64,000 nt of DNA from NCBI GenBank assembly GCA_973895155.1, contig OZ316895.1, forward strand, positions 7,812,001 through 7,876,000. Reading direction: 5' to 3'. The DNA is from Marsupella aquatica (Eukaryota; Marchantiophyta). Under the pieces are notes generated by a model. The model was not told where the DNA came from, did not search any database, and saw only the letters and a list, made by a program, of their open reading frames with translations. Shown in pieces: positions 47,701-60,728 of the stretch (position 1 is its first letter; the number at the start of each line of letters is the position of its first letter). The position numbers and the translations under genes were made by a program.

Positions 47701-50700
47701 GGCATTGGATGGAAGTGATATAAGAGCACAGATTTGAAATCCCGAGAGAACAGTCCTGTGCGCTGAATTGATCAACTGAGTGTGTTATGTGCACATTAGT
47801 CAAGTGTAATTCTTGTGCTCGCTTGAAATCAATCTCGAGGAATAACAGTGAGAGACGAAGAAAACAAAAGGACAGAACATTCCAGGAAAGACTGCAAAAC
47901 ATGATGACATGCTGTGGGACGTTCGCTTTTTGTCACCAATGTGTCGTGACACGGACGGAATACCAGGGTAGTGAGTGGACAAGACCCGTTGCAGCACTTC
48001 TCTATTTCACTTACAGGTCACTTTTAGCGATGGAACTGTAAACTAAGATTGTTATCCTGGAAGATTCAGTTGTTTTGCAGCAGTCCATCTGGGTTTGGTC
48101 AGTCTATACAAGCGGGTATACAAGCCTCAGAACCAACGTCTCAGTCCATGCAGGCTTCGACTTCCTGGTATGGCAATACAGCAGTTAGATATTCTGATAG
48201 TGTAACTCAGTGGGAACGCTTCCTTCCCAAACTGAGGTGCCACTTCTAGCTGTTGTGACGCTTATTGAATTTACGGGGAGTCCTCTCCCAATGGCAGAAT
48301 CAACGATGTCTAAATGTCTCTTATACAAAGTAACGAGTGCAAATGTGCATTGCTTTTCTGACAAAAGTCTTGTGCAATGTTCATCAGATCTGAATCTCAT
48401 AGTTCACAGCACGAACAGAATCTAGGGCTATCGCATGATTCTCTTCTTCTGGCATTCACTAGTGTAAGGTTTTCTTCCTCTCTATCTGCCATCAATCATT
48501 ATTATACCTATCTCTGACCATGAATTGAAGTCATCTCATTCAAAAGCTAGAGGTGGCTCGAATTACTAGTCCAGCTGCTCGTGTCTACAAGCTTCAGTTG
48601 GCCTATGGCGAAGTTAAAACTCATTTCCAAGACTGCTATAACACAATTGCAAGAGACAGATGAGTTGGAAAAAGTTATTTTGAAGAATCAATACCTAGTT
48701 GTTAAAGGCAGAGCAGCTGGTGGTTCCGAAAAAGTCTGCTTTAATTGGTTCATCTTCTCAAAACTATCCAGAATTTTCGTATAAAGAGGGTTGGGAGTGT
48801 TTATAAGATGACTGGTTCAATGAAATTAACGTTGAGAGATTTTTTCATCTACAAATATGAGTTTTGTGTTGTCCAGATGGATTTCATTAGCTCAAAATTG
48901 TGCACCCATGAGTGAAAGTACGGTGAAGTCCTTTATTGGGCATAATTATTCTCGACGGATTGGATTTCTCTCTTTAGGCAAAGACAAGATCGGCGTTCTC
49001 CACCATATCTCCAGCGGAAGTTCTCAAGAGCCAGTACTTATCACTCTCACGAACACAAACATTCCACCACCCCAGAATCTGTCTAGATTATCTACCTTTT
49101 ACGTGAATCCTAAGAACAATGTTCAATTCCCGGCTGGGTGTCAAGGGTGCCCTCTTGATGAACAAACATTCTACATCTTAATCATCCGTTTCTTCAGTCC
49201 CGAGCTTCAGTCTGGTCGCCGAAATGATTGTTCAATGACATATTTGCACTTGCCAGGTAATAAAATGTCAAAAGAACGGGCTCTTTGTTCAATCTGTATG
49301 AAAAATTCAATCCCGTGATACCAAGCTCCCTCTTCACCTACATCCACGCCCTCCTTCTTCACTTTTTCCCTGAGAAGTGGTTCCTTTTACTTCGGTAAAA
49401 TTGAGTGATGAAGAATCTGCTCAAACAAGTGACTTGAAGAATTCCTTGCAACTCGGCCAAAGTCTTGGCTGCTACTGACATCAGAGTTTTAAGTTTAATT
49501 TGCCATCGTCAATTCTCGATGACTCCCTACTACTTGAGCTAGGTTTGGTCTCAATGACGTTCGTAATTCTGAACCCAATATTTGTGTGGGAAAGATTGGA
49601 GTATCAAATGTAATGCCTTTCCAGCTCTTGCTCATTGACAAAACATTGTACACTCCTACTCTAGTAACATAGTTGTAGCCAGAGTAGAATGCGATCGAGA
49701 AACCGTGAGATGCGTAACTTCTCACAACCAGGCGGAACTGTGGAAGATTTCTTTCCCGAGCTGACTTGTTCAAGAGTACTATTGGGGTCACCTCCGGTTG
49801 AAAACATCTGACCTCTGGTAACCATTAGTTTGGATACCACTACATAGCCAAAACAGAAAACCTTCTTCAGTACTTCCTTCCCAAATTGAAATTTCCCCGA
49901 TTTGGTATGGGCTGTGTTTGTGAAACTAAAACAACTGTACTCCAGAGATTCAGAGGATAGGAAAATTGATTTGAAGCAATTTCCATTTGCTTCAAACTAG
50001 ACTTTCGTGCTGAAGTGAATGTGGCGTATTCACGTCTCAACATTTCACCCGTTGCATTCGATTAATATTTTGCTTGTTTTTTAAATTTTATGAAAAAAAT
50101 TGTGAAGTTGATGTGAAAGTGTATTATTTGTAGTGCCTCATGTGAATCGGCCATTAAAATCGGGTGAAGCTGTCTTTCAGGCAAGAAAGCAGCTTTTCAT
50201 TATTGAAACAGAAAAACTCGGAACTGTGCTTTTCTGTTTCGATCACTTCCTCTTTGAACAATTCCCTTTCTCTTCGTATCCTTGGCGCTAAAGATTCTAA
50301 AGTCTACACCAACTCAGTCTACCCACTTACATGTTAGTACGGGCGAAATGTATCAGACAACATAAGGCCAGAAATGCGGGCTATCTTCTTGGATAATTCT
50401 GTAGCATATGGGTGTTCTCCAAGTGTAAATCATATTGCCCACCTCCGTGCCAAACATTGTACCTGGAGACTATCATCGATTAAATATCTGCTCATATCGT
50501 ATGTGTTTTGCATTTTGGGCCACTGGTATACTCGGGCTGGGTTTCTTCCGGCCCTTTTTGCCAAATACAAAGAAAAAAAGTGAAGAGTGGGAAGAGACCT
50601 CTCATTGACCTATATATATAGCAGTAACTATGCACAACACACTTGTAAGCAGGTCAAAGTTCTAGCTTCATATAGATCCGTCAGAATTGCTACCAAAAAA

Positions 50701-52245
50701 GTGAAATGTGGCAACATTATAATCCACAAAGCACGGTGAACTTTATGGTATCGTGTAACTTTATATGAACTTTATGGTACAGTGTAAGTTCATGATTGAA
50801 GTTCCTACTGCATGAGAGGCGCAAAGCCTATTGCTTCGGCAGACTTCGAATTTCCAAATACGATCAACGTAATAGTCTGCATCTGGAGCATTTTGGACTG
50901 CATTGGTCATATATTCTTCGTAGATTCAGACTAAGCTGCAATAGGGATACTTGCACAGTGGTTCTAGCCATCAGTCAGGCTGAAACTATTGGCTGATTCA
51001 GGAAAAGTGCAAGGGTTAAAATGCACCACTTGTCGTAGTGTCCAAAGGTCTGCAACCGAGGCATATGCTTTTATATGCAAAAAATCGATTCCATATTGAT
51101 CCTTCTAATATATGGCCTTTCAAGAACAGGGAAAGGTTAGTGGACTTCTGTATAGATCTGGGCTGGGCCCACTTAGGACAGGCATTTTCTGCGGCTGGGA
51201 ACGCTGGTGAATACATACACGCAGACTGAGATCAGAGGACAAAGTTGCTTTCAGAAAACATTCCTGATAGAAAAGAAAAACATTCTTGGGTTTACTTTGG
51301 AACTATCCGTCTGTTCAAATTCCCGTTCAAATTATTGGAGTGCATGTCTTAAGCTTTGTATATATGGTCTCGCACTTGGGATTATTATCATATACTCGCT
51401 GCTCGGGAGGATTATTAGTCTCCTGTGCAGATTCGGCCGAGCGCTCGTAATGATAACAGTAGTAAGACTTAGTGACTTTGATCAATCCATAGACACCAGA
51501 GGCCTACTTGGCAATAGTGTAAAGTCTTGTACTGTAGTCTTCTGAAGTCTGACCCATGATCGCTGTAGGGGCACTAAAGCTGCAGCACCGTAATGTGCTT
51601 CAGACCACAAAAGAGTTTCTGAGAGCTGTCGTACATGTGCGCTAGGCAACAACTCACCGATTCCTCCGGCCACACCTCGAGACTACAGACTGTTGCTGGG
51701 GCATGCGCGTTTGAGGTGCGGCGCGTAAGGTAGACTACGTGGAGGAACTCAGAAACTTTGAAGCCGTCTCATCATGATTGCGACTGTTGCACTAAAGTGC
51801 TCGAGGCTACTGACTACAGTAGGTTCTCTGAGTTCTTCATCCAGAACTTGACAAGAAAGCACAGATGACCTTGCACGGCTGAGCTGAATTTGATCTCCTG
51901 CATGGAGATAAACCATTATTCTTTTGACAGAAAAGAGCAACCCCGGCAAAGACTTCATCAGTTCGAGAGTACGAGCGTTTTACCGATGTGATATTTAGCA
52001 TAAATTGGCTGGAAAGTGTGAATGTGGCGGAGTCAGCTCCTTTACAATTGCAAACTCAAATTGAGGTAAAACTATTCTTCATGCAACAACATTTCTCCAT
52101 GCAGTCCTCGCTGTACCTGGAAGAGCAAGAGTCAGACCGTTTGCAGGGAAAACGCTAGTATATGCTACCGTCCCAAAAGACGATGAGTGCTTGCCAGTCG
52201 GAACAGATTGAATGACATCAAGCCCTGGCCATCTATGTAGACAGG
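44782..52245. other. Intergenic, no recognised gene
   Basis: Several short frames exist, the longest at 48857-49318 (plus, 153 codons) and 47322-47729 (minus). None has a domain, signal peptide or splice pattern I can support, so they are left uncalled. A TATATATAG string occurs near 50613. No RNA gene is seen. Confidence 0.4.
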
Positions 52246-52890
52246 GCATACCACCCTCAGTACTGCAGGTAACTTTCTATTATTCTAAATCCACAAAATT
52301 GGCTTCGTATGACCGATACCTACGAGAGTGCTCTGAATGATGAATAATAATGGAAACCAAATCACTGATATGATGAGGTGAATTGCAACGGAACAAATGC
52401 AAACAAAGCGCAAAAAACAGAGGCCAGAACGCAAATCCATATTAATTTTGAACTGCAATCACAATTTTCGGATTTTTATATCTAGCCGTCCAATACTTAC
52501 AAATTCTATATCATGACTGGCCATGGCAGGCCTGTCACTGATTTGATTACGGTGGTTATGATGAGCACTAGACGAGCATACCACCCTCAGAACTTTCTAT
52601 TATATTAAATCCAGGGCTTCGTATGACAGATACCTACTGGCCTGAATGATGAATAGTAATCGAAACCAAATCACCCACATGATTAGGTGAATTGCAACTG
52701 GAAGAAAAGCACACAAAGCGCAAAAAACAGAGGCCAGAATGCCAATCCATATTGGTTTTTATGTGCAATCACAATCTTCGGATTTCTATATCAAGGCGAT
52801 CCAATTATTCTTGCAAATTCTATATCATGACTGGCAGGCATCTGAGTCATGTGATTAGGGCACCAAGTGATTATGATGAGTAGTACTGGA
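52246..52890. repeat. About 330-bp direct tandem duplication
   Basis: GCATACCACCCTCAG starts copies at 52246 and 52576. Shared blocks in order are AACTTTCTATTAT, GGCTTCGTATGAC, AAACCAAATCAC, CAAAGCGCAAAAAACAGAGG, GCAATCACAAT(T/C)TTCGGAT and AATTCTATATCATGACTGGC. Partial further copies of the unit end (TATGATGA...CTACTGG / CCGG...TAGCCTGGC) lie near 52870-52905 and 52955-52990. Confidence 0.92.
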
Positions 52891-53261
52891 GTAGCCTGGC
52901 GAATTCCCCATGAGGTTGAATTTATGTAAGAGAGTTGAAGTGGACCTGCTAGTGGCTATGATGACTACTACCGGAATAGCCTGGCCTGTATGAATCGTCA
53001 TTCCAGATTCAGAATTCCAGACCGTTAATGCACACAAGAATGTCTGACTTGCTCCCACGAAACAGGACATACCAGTTCTCATTAAATTCCGAGGACAAAA
53101 GTCTGCAGTCACATTTGCGCTGCCTAGTGGACATGATCATAACAGGCTCTCTCTTAGGTTATAATGATGAAGAGGTAATAGTTGGAGTTCATCCAGGCCA
53201 AAAGGAAACTTCATCTCCTCGAATTTGGAGTTTCACAAGAGTCTGATTGTCACTTTTGAAT

Positions 53262-53762
53262 TGTCTTCAACTATTGGATTGTATCTTGGAATCATGATCG
53301 CGAACACGTGGTGTGTAAGTAGCTGCCAATGAGTAAGTAAGTCGGTCACAACTTCCAAGTTAACATGAGATCAATGCCTTTGCACATGGACAAATCTTTA
53401 CTCAAAGTCTAGGCAGCTTCGAGCAACTTGCAACTAAAAAATGCGATCAATGCCTTTTCTTGGAAAAGTCTTGATCTAACGTCTAGCTTAGGCACTCTTC
53501 GTTTTGTCTTCAACAAGGGGATTGAATCTGGCCCGCCACACCATGCAAGATGATTGGAATCATGATCACGACGAACACATGGTGTGAAAGTAGCTGCCAG
53601 TGAGCGTAAGAAAGTCGCTATTAACTTGCGATTTTAATATGAGATCAATGCGTTGTACATGATTGGATAAAGTCTAGCCTCGGTCACAATTTTTAACAAA
53701 AAGTGAGATCAATGCCTTCTACTGGATTCTTGATCCAAGGTCCAGCTTTGACACCTTCGTTT
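53262..53762. repeat. About 245-bp direct tandem duplication
   Basis: GTCTTCAAC starts copies at 53262 and 53506. Both contain TTGGAATCATGATC, GTAGCTGCCA(A/G)TGAG, ATGAGATCAATGC and a second GATCAATGCCTT, then end CTTCGTTTT. They are more diverged than the 330-bp pair just upstream. Confidence 0.85.
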
Positions 53763-53937
53763 TCACCCACAACTAGCTGGCCAACAAATAAGGCTGAGAC
53801 AACTTTCTCCTGCCACGACGATTAATATCAACTTTGGAAATAAAAAGGTCAAGACTCGAATAAAAGAAACGAGTTGTCGAACTCAGCTCGAATCGAATAC
53901 TGCTGATCAATTCAGTGAGTTAGTTGGGCTGCAATTG

Positions 53938-54153
53938 TTATCGTAACGCTTCATGAATTCTCAAAAAATAGAAAGCTGCATATAGGGCCGCAGTAATGAT
54001 CATCCCATCAACCACATAGAAAGGAAGCAATTTGAAGTGAACAGCTTTCCCATCGTCCCTGTGACGCACGTTTGACAATGGTGGGACTTCAGCTTTAAAA
54101 AGGAAGCTTGATGAAATGCTGAAAGTTCCGTCGATCGGAGAGAAAGGGTTCAT
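53938..54153 (-). other. Possible coding exon with one membrane segment, unassigned
   Basis: An open frame of 71 codons on the minus strand. Its C-terminal half holds a hydrophobic segment (LLPFYVVDGMIITAALYAAF) followed by a short charged tail and a stop. I recognise no family. It could be the last exon of an unannotated gene or chance. Confidence 0.15.
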
Positions 54154-57100
54154 AAAAGGGAACTTTACACAGAATATTGATTATCTGAACATCATAATGA
54201 ACAATGATAATGGCTGCCTGCTGGAAGAGTGCTATTGACAGCTACCGAACCGAAGAATAGCCGTAGAAGTCGTAACGAACCTGAGAGTAATTCCATGATC
54301 TACGAACGTACTGTTCTTCTCTGTTTTGAGCGTTAGTTGAAATGTAGAATTAAATCCTCTCAGTAAAACTTGTTTGACTAATACATAATCTGATGAAAAT
54401 AAATAGATAGAAGTATGGAATCAGTACCCAAGTTGTAAGTCGTTTATTCGGTTGGATGTAAACAACACGTTATAAAGCGAAAGGCCAAACTAGACGAAGA
54501 GAAAATGCTTGTACTGCAAACGTGTATCTTTGAAATAAAGAGCAAATCAAAGAGACAGCTGTTGCACTCTTGATCAGGCAGTTTCATGACTCGGGTAGTT
54601 TAGGTAGGCCTCTTGTAGCTAGTTTATCCGTGGACTGGTTACACTAGATTGCAATGCATCAGTACTTAGAGCAACAAAACAACGTGGGTCCACGGAAAAT
54701 TATCAAGTCAACGTGGGTACAGAACTGACCATACGTGTCGATCGGTAGCTGACTTATCCTTCCAAACATCATTCTAGCTCCCGATAAGGCTAATAACTTT
54801 TTTCTGTAGTGTCTAGAGTAGATGGATGATTGGAGCTAGCTGGGTAGCAAGCGGGCTAGCAGGTGCAGGACATTGCCATTTCACCAGCATTGCTTTGAAA
54901 ATTCTACTGTAGTTGTTCTCATCCTCGTCAGCCATGCACCAAACCTGGCACCAAGATCCAAGCGAAAGATTGCGGCTGGTCAATTAAACTTACATATCCT
55001 ATCTGACTAACGTTAAGTAACCCCAAAGCTAACAGTGGTCCCAACTAAATATCTTTGTTTGAAGCTTTCATTTATGGGTACTCGCCAGATTAACTACGTT
55101 AGAGAAAGTAAGTCCTGCGTTGTTTAAATCTCCTCTGTGAATTCGAGAATATGACAGCCTTTCTATCGTATTTGAAGTAATTGGGGAAACTGTTTGGTTT
55201 CCGATTAAACTTTTGCCTTGATGGATTTCCAGCTTGTTTAACGTTCACGAGTTACGGCTTTCTTCGATTTAGCTCAAGACGTCCTTGAAATTTCGGGCAG
55301 GGCTTATAAAGTGTGATGAGCTCGTGAAGGAAATTAATGGTGGACTAGAACGTACTAGTATTTTAAATCTTACCAGATCGACAGCCGTCTGGGCCCAGCA
55401 ATGCGAACTTCAAAATGGCACAAACTAACGGAAAGCAGTTTTTGGTCAAACAAGTCCAACGTAGCCAAATAATTGAGAATGGATTTTGGCGGCCCGGCCA
55501 CATCCCCAAAAGTGTCGCTGATGAGCAGCGCGAAGATGGGTGTTCATGCGTCAACGAACTCTACTTCCGAGGATCCGAATTGACTAATCAACAAAGCGCA
55601 CTAATGACAGGACCGATCTGCTGAGGTGGTCCCCATGCTTGCCATGTAATAGCTCAAATGAAGAATGCGGATCGCACTGGGAGGATCAACTGTGCATGCG
55701 TGATTGGGCGATGTGAATGCCTTCCAGTGAGGATGTTTTTGTTTTCGAATCGCTGAGATTGGTGGTTCGATGGGCCGTTGGTGACAAGGAGGCGTATGCG
55801 ACAAACCGCCATTCATGCTCGCCGTCAAAACCGGCACTATGCTGGAACCGATTAATCGATCCATGCTGTGAGCCAACAAGCCACCTTACCTACCTGTAGG
55901 GGGACAGGTCGAACCTCTCAACAAAGCCCAGGTGTAGAGTGTTAGCCAAAACGAAACTAACTCTGTAGATTTGCAAAGGGTCATCCAGGAAATTCTCGGG
56001 GTAGAAGATTGAAACTTTGGATTTCTGAGTTGAGGAAAAGCTTTCCGGCTGCAACCTACCACAACGAAGGGCAGGAATCTTCGAGCATTGACTGGAGTGA
56101 GACGTTGAATTGAGTCGTTCTCACCGGCAACTACTGCATACATTGTGTGCATGGCAGTACAACTGAGCTGATCCTCTGAATATTCCACCGAGCAGCAAAT
56201 ACAAGACACCATTAAAATAGTAAGGAATAACTATAGCAAGTTATAATTTGGAATGAAATTTTCCGTTACTTAGTACTAAGTACTTTGACGTCAAAGTTGA
56301 GCTCTGGAAACCAAAAGGTGATGGATCAGCTTAAGAATCAATACACCCTCCGGCCGCTCACAAGAAGAAAACGAAAAGGCAACAAATCCTTGAAGGATTC
56401 CTTGAATAAATCATCGCTTGGACTTCTTATCCTCGTATTCATTCATCATTGTCTTTGATATCACCATAGTCTCGATCTACAGTAGTTTTTATATTTTTAA
56501 ATTGAAGCTATATTAATAAGAGGATGATTCCTCCAACCACCGAGCATCAATCCCAATGGGTACTGGATTTAGTGGGTGTGGATGTGATGATAATGGACTG
56601 TTCAAGTACGTCGGCAGTTTCAGTTGATCATGACGTACAGATGCGTAATTGATCGAATCCATGGAAAGAGGATTGAATCTAGATTGAGGAATACCTTCGA
56701 TCCCGTAAAGAACACTTTTCTCCTGGGCCCCAATTACTCTTTGCTAGAAGAAAATTTGCTGTTTCGAACGACAGTGTACAATCGATCTGTCAGTTACCAT
56801 GGAATCAGCCGCCGATAAAGTTCCTTCTCCGGAGATCAATGCGGGTAAAGGAGACCGACATTGCATCGTCGATTCGCAAAGATGGCCTAGAATTTAGTGG
56901 TAGAATTTAGTGGTAGATCATTTAATTTCAACCGATGTGTTTTCTCTTGTCCACAATGGAAATCCAATTGTACGAAACTCATGAATGCTCAGTCCCTCGA
57001 TCTGCTCGTCGCAGTGATTGAGCTTAAAATGACCCTGGTACAGACACTCGATGATAAACAATGCAGCAGCCAGTCCGAAATATGTGCCCATAAAAGAAAA

Positions 57101-59247
57101 GGTATTCTTTCCTGTAGCTAGCCGGCCCCATATCATGAGCATACCTACGTTGGAGCTTAACCTGCCAGATGTTACATGATCAACGAATGTCATTGATAAT
57201 AATGAGGTGAGACTGTAGTCGTCAGCTAGGAAGCTATAGAGACCTTCCATTTCCGAAAAGAACTTGGAAAGCGTATTGTGGATACATTCTAAACGAAAAG
57301 CCCTGGCGTGGTTTACTTTGCAAGGGAAAATGAATGAGTGACGTCTTTCGGTCACGAGTTCTAAAAGTTTGATGGCGGCATCTTTGGCTCTCAGATGAAG
57401 CCAGTGAGGCATGCACTGGAAATACTTCTTACGGTCAGGTTGGATGGTTAGTACTGAAATTCATGAAAAATTTGTTTTGGTGAAAACTTCCTGAGTTGGT
57501 GCTTTCCTTCTTTCCTAGAGAGATGGCCATGACGTCAAATTTCTGAATTTGGCTAGGTTGCTACCGTAATTCAACGCCAAGTAGATACCAGAAAATTCAA
57601 TGTTTGTATTTCTCAAACTCGTGATTGAAGGCTATCTGTGAAGAAAGTACTGTCTCTCTTTGTAATGTGAACTTTCGACTGCTCCGATTATACCTGAAAT
57701 GTCTGAGAGTGTAGCCTACAGTACAGCAAACTTAATCAAGTATTTCTACAAGTTTATGTATTTTTGGTTCAGGGGAAAGAAAGGAAACCAAGGGTCGATT
57801 ATTTCCTACAGTAAGATCTTCCGAAATTTCGTACGCGGCCTTAGTGGAAAATGGTTCATTTCTTTAATTTTTGTAGTCTGGAATTCTTGATGGTACTTTG
57901 AGAGCAAGGTTCAGGAAGCAATTGTTGAGGTAAGTAACTAGAACGTTCCCGAATCATGACGTTGTCCTCAACGTCTACAGAAAACTTCTTTCTTTGAACC
58001 TTCAGAAGTTTCGGCGAGTTCCCAGACATTTCAATCGACAGCCCATCAAAGAAGCTAGCATGCCTTGAACCAAGTAATGTGCTTATCACAATGCTCCCCA
58101 TCGCTATCATCTATGACTGCTAGACTTCCGTGCCTGCAGCAGCTGGAAAGAACGATAAATGAGAACTACTCCACTCTCCGGATAACCCTTTTAGGATGTT
58201 TCCGTTGGGGAGCTGTAGAGTTTACATTTTATCGTCTCCGTGCATTTGAAAGTAGTTGAACTTTTGTGAGCAGAATTGCCTTCACTTTAGCGTTGCAGGT
58301 GGATTTTCAACGTTCAATTTCTCTGCCAGGCATGTAACCTACGATCGGAGGTTGCCTGGCTGGGGGGGTGCCAGGATTTTTATCCGGAATTATAAGGTTT
58401 TCTACTTTAAGTTTTTAGGTACAGTTCTCCTATCAAGTCAGCTTGTTACTTAATATCCAAACTGTTCGGCTTAGGAATCATCATGGAAAGATTTCTTTGT
58501 TTTGTCGGAGCTCTCCCATAATTATTCAAGGAACTCAATTTTAAAATAAGTATCCCCAGCTAACGTCATTTGCTCAGCTAATTCATTTGCCAGAACCTTT
58601 CCGATGAGAATTGTCCGGTTAGTTTAAATCAGTACGCATGATGTAAATTATTTGCAGGAGCAAAGAGAAATCTACAGTAGTTGCGAATCGAGGCACAGTC
58701 GCATAAAGCCCAAAACTCCAGTTACCGAGATTTCCAGCCAAAAATGATCGATGATTTATATTAATGAAGATGCGAGTATACATCTTTTCAATTAAGTGAC
58801 CAATTGAGAGAATTACAAAGATATCTAATCGCGACGAGGAAGGTTCGGCTGTTGAGGACACAAGACTGCCTGCTAAGCCTGCTAACGCTCAGGATTTGCA
58901 TCTCATTCTGAAATCAAGCTACTTATCGACAAATCAAGTCTGGAGCAGAATGTCTGTTTTGCACAGTTGATAATTACATAGACTTCTACTAATCCTCACC
59001 AATTTTGTACATAGGCCCGCTTTCAGCTACAGAAGGAGTTCATCTATCCGTCACTCCTTTCGAAGCTAGAAATGTTCTCAATGCGAGAAGTTACTGTCGC
59101 TCTCCCCGTATGTGCAAGCCTCAAAACATGTCAAGAAGATGGTGGTCAACAACTATGGTGGTGACCGGATACACTCCACCCAACTATTTCTGGCCCGTCC
59201 GGGATTGTCAATTGAGTATATCATGCAAATCCCATCGAGTACTTCTT
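54154..59247. other. Intergenic apart from the unassigned frame at 56918-57412
   Basis: No recognised gene, transposon or RNA. It is the downstream flank of EXORDIUM-like gene 2. Confidence 0.35.
56918..57412 (-). other. Unassigned reading frame with one membrane segment, possible exons of an unknown gene
   Basis: An open frame of 164 codons on the minus strand with balanced composition and a hydrophobic run FMGTYFGLAAALFIIECLYQ near its end. An acceptor-like TTTCCAG lies just upstream of the ATG. Inside the frame, CATCTGGCAG followed by GTTAAG and GTAGCTACAG followed by GAAAG could bound a small intron. Another minus-strand frame at 57856-58110 lies upstream. I know no family with these motifs, so a real multi-exon gene is possible but unproven. 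Confidence 0.25.
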
Positions 59248-60279
59248 CTAGCTCAGGGACGGAGGAGTACAGGTTGAATTCGATGGAAGCCACAGGGCAG
59301 GCAGGAGAAATTGCCGACCATTGGCACCCACAGCGTTGAAGCTAGCATCCGTGCCCGGAGCCTGATAGAGCTTGCCAGGGTCTCCTGGAAACGCACCAAC
59401 CCCATAAATCCCAGCGCAAGCTGTGGCGCTTTCCAACGGTGCTGATGCGTCACCTTGGTACCAACTAGTGCCAACGGGATCAGTAGCTGTGCCTGCAAGC
59501 AGAGTGGCAATGTTGATGACCATTCCATCAACTCCCACATCACCATTGGGAGGAGTGAGCTGCAGAGGAGGTCCATACGCGGCCTTGGCGAACGGCCATG
59601 CACACAGACCCGGGCACTGAGTGGCAGAATTGCCTACCCAGGCGTACAGCAGCTGGCCGTTCGTAGTCGAAAGAGCGTTATGCGATCCGCATATGGAACA
59701 AAATGTCTCGACCTTGATGTCTTCAGCTGTGAACACGAAGTAGACTGCATTTGGATCGGCAGTGAACGACTTGGCTGCGACAGCGTTCGTCACCAATGTC
59801 TCCACCTGCTGCTCTGTAATACTAGTCCCCAAGGAGGCAGCCGAATCGTCGACCTCCCCGGCAAGATGCACACTCTGGGACACTCCAACCCCTTTGCTGT
59901 CCACATAGCCCGCAGTCATGCCCCACCAGCTGCCCACGGTCGGAAACGAATGGGCACCGCCTGAGCCGCTGAAGGAGCTAAAGAAATCGCGGATGATTCC
60001 CTTCCCCGAGTTGGAGAAGGAGCCATACCAGATCACGTAGACTGGGATAGAGCCAGCAGAGAGCACAGGACCATTATGGTAAGTGAGCACCGTTTGAGGG
60101 GCCGTAACGAGGAAACTCAAGCTGCGTGAAACTCCCGACTCCGGCATGGAAAGGCCCGAGTGGAATTCTTCGTTGGGACCAGGTCTGGCCTCCGTCAATT
60201 GCCCCACGCAGAACAGAGCCAGAATCCACACCCCCAACTTGCTCCTGCACGGGCCTCCACGTTCTCCACAACCGCCCAT
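59248..60279 (-). CDS. EXORDIUM-like (PHI-1 family) secreted protein 2
   Basis: An intact intronless frame of 343 residues, ATG at 60277-60279 and TAG at 59248-59250. The frame is open upstream to a TTG but has no earlier ATG. The N-terminus has a short polar stretch, then LGVWILALFCVGQLTEA and RPG, a signal peptide with cleavage near residue 33. Family landmarks follow in order: LTYHNGPVLSAG, IPVYVIWYGSFS, RDFFSSFSG, LYAWVGN, LCAWPFAKAAYGP, PPNGDVGVDGMVINIA, GTATDPVGTSWYQGDASAP, ACAGIYGVGAFPG and FLLPALWLPSNSTC. It is clearly a paralogue of the protein at 28136-29191, with the same cysteine pattern near the centre and C-terminus, though the N-terminal thirds differ. Expected location is the apoplast or cell wall. 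Family members are linked to growth control; the molecular activity is unknown. Confidence 0.94.
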   Translation of the reverse strand: MGGCGERGGPCRSKLGVWILALFCVGQLTEARPGPNEEFHSGLSMPESGVSRSLSFLVTAPQTVLTYHNGPVLSAGSIPVYVIWYGSFSNSGKGIIRDFFSSFSGSGGAHSFPTVGSWWGMTAGYVDSKGVGVSQSVHLAGEVDDSAASLGTSITEQQVETLVTNAVAAKSFTADPNAVYFVFTAEDIKVETFCSICGSHNALSTTNGQLLYAWVGNSATQCPGLCAWPFAKAAYGPPLQLTPPNGDVGVDGMVINIATLLAGTATDPVGTSWYQGDASAPLESATACAGIYGVGAFPGDPGKLYQAPGTDASFNAVGANGRQFLLPALWLPSNSTCTPPSLS

Positions 60280-60559
60280 GTCTGCTGCTCTTCTCCAATC
60301 AACCAAATGCAGAGAACTGAAATCGCACAAATCGAAATAGTCTCTCGTACAGAGCTCCTTTGACAATCCAATTCCCAGGCAGCGTTAGCACCCCCGCAGC
60401 TGGAAATCAAGCACACCGAATTGCGTGTGGTTCCCACCAGATTCCAACTGAATGTCTCAGTCCAGCCAGCGCACTCCTAGCAAGCAATCAAAACAGAAAG
60501 CTAACCGCACACCAGTAACGCGGGAAATTGAGGAAGCGCGTGAAGAGGCGCTGGGGCCC

Positions 60560-60602
60560 TACAGATCTCTCGCTCTCGCTCTCTCTCTCTCGCTCTCTCC
60601 GT
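60560..60602. repeat. CT-rich low-complexity tract in the leader of EXORDIUM-like gene 2
   Basis: TCTCTCGCTCTCGCTCTCTC and related sequence, read as GA-rich on the gene strand. It lies about 285-325 bp upstream of the ATG, between it and the TATA box. GA/CT tracts are common in plant leaders and core promoters. Confidence 0.8.
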
Positions 60603-60728
60603 GTTTCGTTCTCAGTTGTCGACGCAACTGGCCATCGAAGAGCTTCTCCTTTCTGTCAAACTGCGGGCCTTCGAATTGGATGACCGGACTGCTGTAGTCT
60701 TTGGAGATTGACTGTGTGGGCCACGCTG

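Noticed and set aside
48857-49318. 153-codon plus-strand frame
   Set aside because: It is long for chance, but I find no motif, no splice pattern and no neighbouring exons. Evidence is insufficient for a gene call.
59253-59964. Several frames on both strands across EXORDIUM-like gene 2
   Set aside because: They are shadows of the real gene at 59248-60279; none has a family motif.
60280-60366. Upstream in-frame extension of EXORDIUM-like gene 2
   Set aside because: The extension has no ATG, and the downstream ATG gives a proper signal peptide.
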